Shown here: positions 1 to 11,127 of the stretch, piece by piece
Position numbering within the stretch: position 1 is the stretch's first letter
How the letters are laid out: every line of letters starts with the position of its first letter
Made by a program: the position numbers and the translations under genes
The notes under the pieces: generated by a model
The model's database searches: none
What the model was told of the DNA's origin: nothing
Seen by the model: only the letters and a program-made list of their open reading frames with translations
Assembly (NCBI GenBank): GCA_916610825.1
Contig: OU744454.1
Span: 707,001 to 771,000, forward strand
From: Haliclystus octoradiatus
Taxonomy: Eukaryota; Cnidaria; Staurozoa; Stauromedusae; Haliclystidae
Length of the DNA: 64,000 nt
Direction of reading: 5' to 3'

Positions 1-342
1 TTTGAAAAATATTTGCATCTGACTTTGGTTCTGAATGAGGTTCTGAATGATGATGATAATGATGATGATGATGATGATGATGTTTGTTTGTTTGTTTTGA
101 TTTAATACCAATATACCAGTTTACATAGATACAGGTGTGTGGTAAGTATTATTTAATATTATTATGTTGTTATTCGATATTTGTACATATATATATATTT
201 ATTTTTTTTATTTTTTTTTATTTAGCATAGTTGTTATAAGAACCTATTTATCCCTGTTGCTTCTAAATAACAACATATTAAGATAATATTGATTCACTAT
301 ATAGTTATAAAATTATCAAAACATGTGTCATTCTATTATTCA

Positions 343-514
343 CTATTGCAAATTATTATAGCGTTTCTGCAAAGATTCGTAAAGAAATCTTCCCAACAGT
401 TTCTTTGTTTGTAACTCTGTTTGGGAAAAGAGCAGTTCCAATTTCTCTGTATCCGAGAATACCTGAAAGTTGTTATGCAACTTTTCTATCTTACTAAAAA
501 ACGCTACCCTCAAG

Positions 515-578
<64 letters not shown>

Positions 579-3500
579 TGGATAAACATTTTGCTCTGAT
601 AAGAATTGCTGAGTTATTAAACTTCAAATGCAGATTTCTTAAAATTAAGTCAAACACATTTTTTTAGCTCGTCATACACATTTACATATAATAATATTGC
701 TTAAAATTGAAAATATATACAGCAGTACATTCAATTGTCCAAAACTTCATCTGTAAATCATGTGATATTTACAACTTTGTTCATTAATTTTTGTTCAGTA
801 GAATCAGTAAATAAGATATATTCATTTGTCATTTGAGTAATTCAAAAACTTTCTGGCTTTCTGGCTTCTGGAATACCGGTATGTTGTTTTATTTGAAACT
901 TTATGAATTCCAATATAATAGGCTGGCAAAGTATTCATTTAAAGAAATTTGCTTACTATCCTTTAGATGTTCATTGAATAATATACAAAAGAACATTTGC
1001 GAAGCAAATTTCAATATTGGCAACTTCTGCAAGATAGTTTTCCTGAAAAATTACCTCTTTGAATTCTATTCCATAAACATTTGCAAACTGTCTGAAAGAA
1101 GCTGATATAAGTCTTTCTTGGTTACTTAAAACAACCTATGACAAATAAAAGTACAAACACAGTATAATTAACTTTATTTATTTAACCTTGTATTTTGCCA
1201 TAGCAATACAGGAACGCCACAGTTACCATGTGGGTATGTTTCACAAAATAACAAGCATAAGAATTTATACTCATTATTTTAGTTTTCATCAATGACATTG
1301 TGTCATGCTTAGATCCATCATGCAAAATTAAACTCTTTGTTGATGATGAAAAACTTTGCCAAAGATGATTTTAGCCCTTTGTGATTGGGCTAAATACTGG
1401 CAACACCGAATAGCTATTGAAAAATGCTATGCCTTCACTGTTGGAAATAAGAACATTACATCCTCTCAGTATTCCCTAATCAACAAGCCAATCCCCAAGG
1501 TAAACACAGTTTGTGATACTGGTATTATCCTATTATCCTAGCATCCAATATGAAGTTTTTTAGTCATTGCGCAATTATTTCTGCAAAAGCGCAATCTCGT
1601 ATGTTTCTCCTGCTCAAAAGTTTTACCTCAAATGAAGAAAGGTTATTACTACAAGCCTACAAGACATATCTCAGATAATTAGTTGAATCTGACTCTCCAG
1701 TTTGGAGTCTGCATCTGTTGAAAGACATCACCTTAATAGAAAAAATAGCTACACTACGCTAATAAACATAGTTGACTATGATAGAGAAGACAATAGAGCA
1801 AGGAAGAACAATGTTATAAGAAAACCTAAGGAATTTTTTTGAAAGTGGCAGCACTGCGTAATTGTTATCTAAGCCTGGGTGCATATTTCAAAGGATAAAA
1901 ATAAGCTTCCTGTTGCTCGCCCATAAGGTTTGCATGCATACAAAGAGCACTTTGATCGCCACCATTTGATGGGTTCACACCATGGTTCTCACTCGACATA
2001 AATAGTCAAATCGCCTGCTTGGAATCTGGCAACAAAGTGGAATTAATTGACAAGTTGTGGGAAATTTAAGAGCAAAAAAGAAAGAGAATTAGATAACATA
2101 ATTATCGCTAATTTATTTACAATTGATTTTTAATTTGATAATTTTGCCTCTTGTGTTGCACCATTTGGTGTAACCATATGTCAAGAATCCTGAAGTGTTT
2201 CACAAAGCGCCTTTCCATTTTATGTTGTATACCGAATGTAGTATCATGAACGTTTATATAAATTAAATTCAGATTCTCTTGAGTTACTACATTGAAGTGC
2301 AATTTAGGCCTACACATGGTTTTTAAAATCTTACACAATATTGTAGAATAGGCTTACTGTATCCTATAAACGAAACACTCGCAGAAGCTTCAATCCAAAG
2401 CAGTGAAACACACAAACACAAAATGTCATGCTATTATCAACTGCATCATTCCTGTATGGGATTACTTACGCACTGAGGTAGTGATCAGCACACTTCATTT
2501 TAAACATTTAAATATAGATTAAGCAATATAGACTTATCTAAATTCTTGAATTTTAATTAGGCTGTGTAAATAAGTGAAATCAATGTATATAGCCTAGATT
2601 TCCTGTATTTGCCTGCCTTTGCTTCATTTTGACAAATATATATCATATCATATCATATTATAAGGTAAGAAGAAAAACAACTGAAAAAATGAAAATAATA
2701 ATTGCTTACGACGCGTTTCCAATTTCTTTTGTAGAAAAAGCTGCACAATGTTGCAAATCGGAAGTCGTCGTTAAAAGATATTCTGGCCAGCAATGGAAAG
2801 TTGACCTACAAAAATAAAACTTGAATTGTCACATTAGGGAAGTTAAATCTGGACAGCAGGTTTTCAAGACAGATAACCCAAGGTTATAAGCCTGCTTATC
2901 CAATTTATCGAGAGCAATTTTAAAGATGATCATTAGCTGTAGTAGGCTACTACTGAATTAGATACAACAGTTATTTGATGTATATTTGTAAAGTATCTCA
3001 TAATAGATACAGGCAAACTAAAGAAAAAATGTTATAAAAAAAATTTCAGTTGACCGGTTGTGAAAATTCCCCCACTGTCTCATCCCTTTATGATGTCACA
3101 TCAAGGATTTTAAGGGTGGTTGATAATGCTCCTTCTACTAGACAACAACCATTGAAAGTGTATACAATACTTGAACAAAACACATAAGAGAGACATGATC
3201 TCAATAAGAGATCTTGAAAGAGTCTTTGTGAAAGATAATTAAGGGCAGTTATACATAAAGCATACAATGGTTGCAGTATACTGCGTGAATACATGCCCTG
3301 TGCTATATTAACATTGATTTCAGCTTTTCCACATGTTTGTCCAATATATAATATTGATGTAATAACAAGTAGATACAACAAACATTGCATAATAAGTATA
3401 TAATTGCATACCGTATCAGCGTACATAGCATCAGTACTACCAAAGTCCACAACTGGTATCCCCATCCCATCACCGATTGGGTAAATGTTATCCACATTAT

Positions 3501-6500
3501 TCTTAATAGTCGTCACAATTCCTCTGACACGTTTGCTGTCATCTGGAAACCGTGCCTGGGAATGACAATCACATGGTTACTAATGATTCCGTCTTCAGTG
3601 TGAAGCGTCCACATCTTCAGATCGCAGTTGAGCAAAGTTAATATTCTAATTTGATTGAAGTGAGCTAAATAACATGAGCTCTATTAGAGGTAAATAAATA
3701 AATTTAACATTATATGCAGGTGGCCTTTATATACAGTGTAGTTTCACTAGAATATACAATTTCAGATCACTACACATACTATGCAAGAATGGTCACTGTA
3801 GAGTAGATAGGTGGCCGCTGTCTTGAGGTGATCGTTATAGCAGATTTGGCTGTAACTAGTTTCAAGATATTTGTTTCCTTAAGTATCCTTCATTTTATTA
3901 GAACCAAATCCAGAAAATGTTCAGAACAAAATCAATTCTATAATCCAACAAAAATTTAAGAAAAATCCAAATCAAATACTAGAATCCTTTGAAATTGAAA
4001 ATCTTTGTTATTTGATGTAAGATACTTTGTTTGTTTAATTTATTTTCCTCCATTTTGTAACTTACTAGAACTTTTCTTAAAAACCCAGTATGTTTATACC
4101 AAAATACCACAATTGTTCTACTCTCAATTTATCATGATTTTGTTTATAAGAATTTTAAATGTGATCATGATTCAAGTTTTAAAGCCAAAATGAGCAATTG
4201 GCCGGAATCACGATGGAACAATAACGTTAATTTATTTTAAAAAACAAATATTATAATAATAAATTAAAAAATTAATTATAATGAGTGTCGACTCAGATAC
4301 ACATATAATGTGAAAGTGCTCAATGTTGGTTAAAACGAAGCATTATATAATAAGAGACAAAGATGAGGCAAAACAAATTACTCCAAGCTTCAGATGATAA
4401 TACTTATACAAATATACTTTATTTATACAAATACGGTAAGCCTACACAAATATTAGAAAATAGTTATCCAAACTATATCCTCTTGTTTAATGCAACAACT
4501 GAACCAAGGGCAATAATGGTCATCAACTGGTTAATGAGTTTAACGGTTTAATGAGTTAATACTTGTAACAGTATGAGAACACTGTGTGTAAGCAGGATTG
4601 AGATAGTAATACAACAGATTGAGTTTAGATGTTATTCGTGAGAGCACCAAGCAAGGAATGAGTTTACAAGTGTCGAGAGACGGTATTTACATGAGTTACA
4701 ATGAAATAACGATAATTAGTAGCCTAATATGATGTTACAGGAAGTTACGACAATGATTACAACACGATTACAATACTACTACAATACTTATATTGGTATT
4801 ACTAAAGTACTAAAGTATTACCGTCTGAAGATCGCAATTAAACGTGTGAAACTCCAAGTAACCGAAAAAGGCTTTGCCTCATCCTTGTCCCTTATTATAA
4901 AACAAATATTAGAAAACCGATATCCACACTCTATCCACTTGTTTAATGCAACAACTGAACCAACGGGAAGAATGGTCATCAACTGGTTTAATGAGTTTAA
5001 CGGAAAAATAGCAGTATCAATTGAAGAGTTACTAACGACGAATCATAAATCTCTGCTACTCTCTTTGTGACCTTAAGATATAAATTTTCACATTATTTTG
5101 AAAATTTGGATCACAAAAACCAAATTGTTTTTTTTTTCGGCAAGTAATACTGTGACAGAATATTATCAAAGGTCCAGCAAATTGGGAACTCAGTTAGGAA
5201 ACAATGTAATCTTCAAACAAGTAACACACTCTAATCAAAATGAGTTGTCAATAGTTGTCATTTCATATCAAATTTTAAATGCGGTGAGATTGTACATGTA
5301 CAATACCTCTGCTGTGTCAATCGCATTTTGTACTTTAGAGGCTCCACTTCCAGTTGAAGGGGCAATAAGTAAAGCTCTCCCTGAAATAAATAAAGTTAAA
5401 AAAAGTTAATCTGAAGTTACAGTCTGATAAAGCTTGATAAGTCTGTCTGGATTAGATATTGCATTGTACTCCTAAGAATAGTTAAGTGGGGATAAAAAAC
5501 TTTGAAGCATAGTGGATTTCATGTATCTTATGCCTTATCTGAATTTCAGTTCAATGTACAAGGATTCCACTACAGGCCAGTTTGCAGAGAAGGGCACTTT
5601 TAGACGAGATCTCGGGGGAAGCCATGAAATATTTCGCACGCGAGGCGGGCGCTTTAACAAATTTTTTGTCTCAATATTCTATAGATAAAAAGTAATGATA
5701 AGGTTCTGGAAAACAAAATCGCGGACGGCTTGACACGCTGAAAATGTTACCTCAAGGGCGGCTCTGCCGCACTCTGCAAACTAAACTAGAGTCAGTTCTT
5801 TAAAAAATATCATAGCAGAATCCTCGTATTTGGAATGCCGGATATTTACGCCAAAATTACGCCACACCAAGTCAATATTCAAGAATACGCCAAAAAGCCC
5901 ATTTGAATTTAAATAGTTGAAAACTATAGAAAATTATTAAATTTCCCCGCCAAAGAAACCAAATTGGCGTAAAATCAACTCAGTTCTAACATACATGGAT
6001 TCCACTACAAATGGAAATAATGTGCACAACATCATAAAATGTCAGTCAGGATTGAAGAGTCATTGCTTTATGGAAACAATATTATCCTGTCAATATAAAT
6101 CATGTCAATTGATAATTATTTCAAAGTTAACTACTATTCGGGACTAGGGATGTGAATAGAATATCGATTAATCGATTAATAATCGAATATCAATGAAATA
6201 TCGATTATTTGAATAGTAAAATGAATATTCGATCATTTAAATTAATTTTAAATATGCTTGTTTCCAAATATAAAGCAACCTTTCTTGCATAAATTTTTCC
6301 CCAAAATCAAATGCTCTTGTCGCCAATATATAATACGAAACTAACACGCGACAAAGACGTCTTTTTTGTGTTTGAATGGTCTACAGAACTCCCCCTAATT
6401 ACCATAACATAGAAAATCTAAAGTTAAGCGCCATAATTTCTATTTCACGCTCTGCTGCCATGACAATTAATTGATCGAACAGATGTGGTGAAACATGAAG

Positions 6501-9500
6501 CGCTTTGAATAACATGAATTCTGTAAACTAATGTCGAAGCGAACTGAGCGAACAAACTGTTATATCTATGTTTTCAAAATCTTTCAAAATCTATGTTAAG
6601 ATATTTAAGTTGAATTTGATGTTTTCAACACATTGTGTTTTCATTGTCTACTTGAATGGAAACAATAGAACAAAAGATTTCGATTAATATTCGATTCAAA
6701 TCGAATAGTGCATTGTCGAATATTTGATTACCGGTTTTGATTGTCGATTCGCAGACAAGGGCAAAGGGGTGTATTCCCTTCATTTCAAGCAAACCAGTAC
6801 TGTTAAGTTGTTAACAATATTTAATTAATATATTTATAGATTATATCCCCTGAAAGCGCTTACTTCGTATACAGTACGCGTTTATTTCATAAGCATTCAC
6901 ATCATATATATATGAATGAGGTTTAATTCAAACCTGGCAAGATGGTTGAGCTTGCTGTGATGTGTGATGCAGCCATCTCCTGGAATGTTTTCTCTGCAGT
7001 AGTGGAGCTGCCTTCGGCAATGTAAATCTCACCTATGCAACAAAAAGTACAAGAAATTCAAAAACATAGAGCAGAATAAATATATGATAAACTGTTTCTT
7101 TAGCTAAAGTATACCATTTTATGGACCAAATATAAAAAGCACCGCATTCTGTTGAATTTTAACAACAATTTTAATAAACTTTGATTTGCAAATTTGAGTT
7201 TCCTGCATAAACAGTTCTAATCATAATGGCGGGTAATGTTCAAGATGAGGCTGCTTCAGTGGCTGCGTTACCCATGGCAACACAATGGACTACAGACTAT
7301 AGATAACCAGAGACTGAGTCATCTACAGTTGTATCGCATTTATGCTGTTAATGACGACACGTTAATTAATTTCTTAAATTGCATCAGAATTCCAAAAAGT
7401 ATGTATGATGTTCTTACCTGAAACGCTAAAAGATGCCGTTTGCTCTGTTGTCAAGGGTCCTGCGGTGCTGTTTACGGAAAACCAAAGTTTCACATTCAAA
7501 ATTGGCTCGCAAATTGACCCTGGGAATACTCCAATTCCTCTGTTCAGTTTGAAACTGCTATCCTCTGATAGACAAGCATCACCATTTGTAACAAACGTGT
7601 CTACTTCCTATTAACAAAGGAAATAATATGCAATATTTTCTAATACGTATCTTGTTAATTAATCTCCACGTGTACGTGCACAGACTTCTACGCCTCGTGG
7701 AAATACTCACCAACTCAGAGTTAGGGCCTGAAGTTACTCTAAATCCGTTTTCATCGATTAGTTCCACGTAGATCGGTTCCACGAGTGGGAAATTGGCAGA
7801 GAAAACACCTCCAAGGGTGTACCCAGGCACCAAGCGCAACACATCAGGTGTTTGTTCTATATTAAATAGTAATCAATTATGATAAAAACTTGAATCAAAA
7901 TAATATCTTTACCCATTACAAAGTCCTATATGCATTTCTTTGCCTTACCTGTAACAGTGATGTTATGTAATTTAACGGCTCGAAAGAAATCTTTCCCGTA
8001 AGTGCTTAGCGAGTAAGTTACTTGCGTACTGTCTCCGTTTAATACTTTCATTTCCCTATCATGGAGATTATATGCATGATATTCATCTTCGGGTGGATAA
8101 TATTCCTCTTCTGGTATTCTTGCGTAGCTGAAATCATGTCTGATTTGAGTGAAATTCAACGTCACCCATTCAGCAATATCTTCGATGCGGACGTTGCTGA
8201 TAAGCACCTATAAATAGAATAGTAATTTAATATGTGTAAATTAAATAGTTTGTGAACGAAATACAGTTCTGTGGGATAGAATTGAAGCAGCAAATTCCTT
8301 TAGAGCTAAAGATTTACTGACAAAGAATAATTTGCTTAGAAATAATTAAGGCGACTAGTAGACTTTTACCGTTCCATTAGCTGCTCGGGCAATTACTCTT
8401 TTGTCGTTGTCCATTCTTGAAATAAATACTTCATCCCCACTAATCTCAGCTGCAGTCGATTCAAGTCTCAGTCCACCAGAATTATGAAACCATTTGTGAA
8501 TATTTGATACACCAAAGATAACATCAAGGCCTGAATGATGGCCATCTGTAACTTTGCCACCAGCTGAAACGTTTGTAGTAGCACTGTTGATTTTGAGTTG
8601 AAAAGAAACTGGATTATTTGCCACAACTGTTGTAGGAGGTGAAACTTCAAAATCTAAATGATCAGCTATCGTTTCTGGGCCTGGGGAAACACGAACATTG
8701 AAAATATACAAACAAAAAATATAAGACAGCTATTATATGTACATCAGGAACTTTCAATTGTCTCTTACCAGTAACATTGAAAAATGGGCTATCTAGATGC
8801 AGTTTTGAACCATCATCCAAAGTCACATAGAATTGAATAAACCTTAAATCGTCTCCAAAGGGCTGATTCATGTGCATGATTCTCCTGAAATATGCTTCAC
8901 CTTTGTACAATTGAACGTATGGGTAAATGAAATTATCTTCGGCGCCAAAGCAAAATGGATCTTTTGGCAAAAATTGAAGAAACCTGTTGATATCAAAAAT
9001 CGAATTTAATCATAGAAGTTATGGAGTATAATGATGGTAATTAAGTATAAATTTTAAGTAGTAGAAAACCGTGTTTCAGTTTTACCTTTGATAATTTGGT
9101 CGCATTCTATGGTCATGGCAACAAAATGATCCAGTCCACGTATCATTGATGGTAATGTTAAGTGCAGCTGAATCGCTAACAGTTTTGGAAATCGATTGAG
9201 CGTAGACAATAAGGCCCGAATTCGGACCAGTATTCACGATGTTACCCGAGCTATCAATCAACCAGATTACAACCTACAGATAAAATAATTGATTTGACAC
9301 ACACCATCGTAAAAATCATTTTAAATCCATGAAGGTAACAATAGATGTTTATGCTCTCTTACCATGTCACTCCAGAAGTCGTCAAGGGGAACAGTCCAAT
9401 AGTCTTCCATAGGGTCACTTGGTAATGGATCTGGAATTCCATATTTTGGATGATAAACCAAAGAATAGCCACTAGCTTCGATTGTACTTGCTAAATGAAA

Positions 9501-10103
9501 AATGACGAAAAAAGGAGACCATGTCAATTTTGAATTCCTTACTTGAATAACAGCTTTCAACATATAATTATATCATGCTATTCTCAAATCATATTTTTAC
9601 ACCATTCTGCAAGTTGTTCTTATTCGTCAAATAAATAAATTCACTGCTATGTTGATCCGGGCCCCGGTTTTCTTTTCTTCAATTATCTTCAATTACAATA
9701 TTCTTACTGATTATATGGAAATCATAAAACGGGAAAGACACTGATAACAGTCATTGATAATGAATAGTCAAAGTTTATAAATTGAAGATCAACTTATATG
9801 ATCTGATGATCGCAAAATGAACGCGTGAAACTCCGAGTAACGGAAAAGGCTTTTGCCTCATCTTTGTGTCGATTCTATATTATGCTCTGTCTTAACAAAC
9901 ATTGAGCACTCTCGCATACATGATTGTGTTCACCCCATATTACATTATATGAAATTGAATATCATCATTAGTTGAGTAGCCCAGACAATCCATATATTTG
10001 ACCTGGAACCATCGAAGGTAATTAATCCGAGACCTAGAATATAAGACCTACCTGCTATAGCAAAACACCCAAGCCACCATAGTAGCTTCTGAAAAGATAT
10101 CAT
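343..10103 (-). CDS. Unrecognised secreted multi-domain protein, 13 exons, 652 aa
   Basis: I do not recognise this gene. Exons (read right to left): 10052-10103, 9363-9490, 9086-9273, 8769-8983, 8370-8680, 7949-8207, 7711-7856, 7418-7607, 6934-7032, 5307-5380, 3412-3555, 1055-1087, 343-462. All junctions are GT-AG and the phases close to 653 codons. It opens with a hydrophobic signal peptide (MISFQKLLWWLGCFAIA). The middle looks like extracellular beta-sandwich domains: exons 3 and 7 encode related stretches, WLIDSSGNIVNTGPNSG and VELIDENGFRVTSGPNSE, with several N-glycosylation sites. The C-terminal exons (ALLIAPSTGSGASKVQNA, then GIPVVDFGSTDAMYAD) are loosely reminiscent of type 1 periplasmic-binding/ANF-receptor ligand folds; that is weak inference. 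No membrane segment was seen. A possible polyadenylation signal (AATAAA on the minus strand) lies at 198-203. The first 11 exons are well supported by phase and splice sites. The last two (33 bp and 120 bp) rest on splice sites and phase only; other 3' ends are possible. Confidence 0.7.
512..577. repeat. (ATG)n microsatellite
   Basis: An uninterrupted TGATGA tract lies just upstream (on the minus strand) of the last exon of the secreted-protein gene. Read on the minus strand it gives a poly-His frame, which is an artefact. A shorter tract at 46-82, preceded by GGTTCTGAATGATGATG, resembles the 3' tail of the LINE seen at 59330 and 40507. Confidence 0.9.
1290..2665 (+). mobile_element. Degenerate non-LTR retrotransposon (LINE) with ATCAT-repeat 3' end
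   Basis: Broken reading frames around 1350-1740 resemble the C-terminal part of LINE reverse transcriptase: DWAKYWQHRIAIEKCYAFTV, then SPVWSLHLLKDITLIEKI in another frame after stops. At 2590-2660 a tail reading CCTGTATTTGCCTGCC, then GACAAATATATATCATATCATATCAT, matches the tail of the copy at 41520-42160. I infer that both parts belong to one decayed copy lying in intron 11 of the secreted-protein gene; the 700 bp between them is not recognisable. Confidence 0.55.
3700..3860. repeat. Short copy related to the COG8-intron satellite element
   Basis: GCAGGTGGCCTTTATATACAG at 3716-3736 and AGATAGGTGGCCGCTGTCTTGAGGTGATCGTTATAGCAG at about 3806-3844 (given here only to locate the match) are a diverged copy of the dispersed unit that is expanded at 45042-49154. 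It lies in an intron of the secreted-protein gene. Confidence 0.5.
4280..4385 (-). repeat. Dispersed repeat, hammerhead-like family, truncated copy
   Basis: On the minus strand it reads CTGAAGCTTGGAGTAATTTG, then GCCTCATCTTTGTCTCTTAT and CAACATTGAGCACTTTCACA. These are the same blocks, in the same order, as the copies at 9795 and 43190, but the ribozyme-like core is mostly deleted. Confidence 0.55.
4434..5005 (+). repeat. Two direct copies of a ~105 bp unit, with a hammerhead-like repeat between them
   Basis: A unit at about 4445-4548 (CAAATATTAGAAAATAG ... GGTCATCAACTGGTTAATGA) recurs at about 4903-5000 with scattered substitutions. Between them, at 4817-4895, is a copy of the hammerhead-like dispersed repeat. 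Both units translate to a similar peptide (LFNATTEP ... MVINW), but the frames are short and one is broken, so I do not call a gene. This lies in intron 10 of the secreted-protein gene. Confidence 0.6.
4817..4895 (+). ncRNA. Hammerhead-ribozyme-like core in a dispersed repeat (copy a)
   Basis: CTGAAGA at 4824-4830 (fits CUGANGA), a possible short helix II, GAAA at 4848-4851, a three-base-pair helix III formed by ACT/AGT around CCA, and the cleavage triplet GTA at 4858-4860. Flanking TACCGT and ACCG could form part of helix I. The family continues with GCCTCATC and CTTGTCCCTTATTATAA. The layout fits minimal hammerheads with a tiny helix III, but this copy has mismatches (for example U-U at position 10.1/11.1), so activity is unproven. 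Confidence 0.4.
6147..6770 (-). mobile_element. MITE-like element with ATCGATTAAT-rich ends and a core shared with the hAT element at 22398
   Basis: The left end (AGGGATGTGAATAG) is followed by dense ATTCGAT/AATCGATT repeats, and the right end (6680-6745) mirrors this with GATTAATATTCGATTC and CGAATATTTGATTACC. The interior, about 6305-6680, aligns with the reverse complement of the interior of the hAT element at 22398-23293: ACGTCTTTTTTGTGTTTGAA, GACAATTAATTGATCGAACA and ACAATAGAACAAAAGATTT. The ends do not align. The right boundary and target-site duplication are unclear. It sits in an intron of the secreted-protein gene. Confidence 0.65.
9797..9960 (+). ncRNA. Hammerhead-ribozyme-like dispersed repeat (copy b)
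   Basis: This copy has the canonical CTGATGA at 9803-9809, a helix II candidate CGC/GCG (9811-9813 with 9822-9824), GAAA at 9827-9830, a mini helix III ACT-CCG-AGT, and cleavage triplet GTA at 9837-9839 followed by ACGG. The conserved family tail follows: GCCTCATCTTTGTG, TATTATGCTCTGT and ACATTGAGCACTC. It lies in the first intron of the secreted-protein gene. A U-U mismatch next to the core is a caveat. Confidence 0.45.
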
Positions 10104-10731
10104 GTTCCAAGGATTTACTTTCCCTCTGGCATTTATAAATTATCTCCCAAGCCAGGGTACTTTATCCTTTCCTTTGAAAACACAACAAGGAGAAAAATCT
10201 TTCTTAGCTGACGTCATTCGTTGAATCACCATAGTAACATTTGCTTTATTGTTCTATTCATTCGACTTTCGAATATTAGGATAGATCGAGTTTAGAGAGA
10301 TTCTATGACTTGTGAAGACATGGGAAACCAAATATCGAATACATAAATATATTGTATGTGTAAATGTTTAATATTTTATTTTTATTGTTTTGTTCACAGG
10401 AGAGTCATTCTCTATAAAACCAAAGTGATAAAATTTACTGAATGTGTTGTTTTCGAGTATTGAAAAAACTGTGAAATTATTATATTGGAACATTATAAGG
10501 CACATGAGCCTTTACATGAGACTTTCATGAACAATTCATGAGATCGGTCCATTTTACGTTCATGATTAACTTTTCTTTTTTTTTAAGGATGAATTTATCC
10601 CTACTATGCAACTAACTATAATACTATATCCTACCTAGCTGGATCATTCCATGCATACATCGTCACAAGATGGCACTCATTTGATATTCAAATAAAATAC
10701 CAAGCTAAAATGCGACACTCGCTTATAGACC
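10104..10731. other. Spacer upstream of the secreted-protein gene
   Basis: This is the probable promoter side of the minus-strand secreted-protein gene. I see no coding segment, repeat family or recognisable site here. Confidence 0.4.
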
Positions 10732-11127
10732 TTATACCCAGTTAGGGAGAATTAGCTCAGATGGCAGAGCAACCGAACTTCAGATCGGATCAAATCTGAT
10801 CGACCGTGGTTCAATTCTCTCGAAGGTCAACTCCGCCTTGACTTTATTTAAAACATCAAACGAGTACCATCTGAGGATGGCGGATGGAATGGTCCAGAGG
10901 GAATTGCATTGTGAGTTGCTGCGGGGCGTATTGTTGCGCATTGACAAATGAAACCTACCAGCCATGAAATCTGTTGAAATTGATCTTCAGTGTAGCGGCT
11001 AAGATCAGTAAAGAGAGTTTAAAATCATTGCTCTCAGCGAAAAGAGCCACTCCTCTAGAAACAGAGGAGTGGTACGGGTGCCCTTGGTAGGGCGACTCCG
11101 TCTACATTACTTTCTTATACCTAGTTA
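10732..11127 (+). mobile_element. tRNA-derived SINE, complete copy with target-site duplication
   Basis: The element (10745-11114) is flanked by a 13 bp duplication with one mismatch (TTATACCCAGTTA at 10732-10744, TTATACCTAGTTA at 11115-11127). The head looks like a tRNA: an A-box-like TAGCTCAGATGG at 10753-10764 and a B-box-like GGTTCAATTC at 10808-10817, fitting an RNA polymerase III promoter. The body carries GAGGATGGCGGATGGAATGG. Near the 3' end, CCACTCCTCT and AGAGGAGTGG (11047-11072) form a perfect 10 bp hairpin with a 6 nt loop. Related copies are at 28801, 37378, 50478 and 54958. Confidence 0.85.

Noticed and set aside
463..657. Poly-histidine reading frame on the minus strand
   Set aside because: It is the (ATG)n microsatellite read as CAT/CAC codons. 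Only the part from 343 to 462 is a credible exon.
10753..10820. A functional tRNA gene
   Set aside because: A- and B-box-like segments are present but no cloverleaf with an anticodon arm fits; the sequence is the head of a 370 bp SINE with target duplications.
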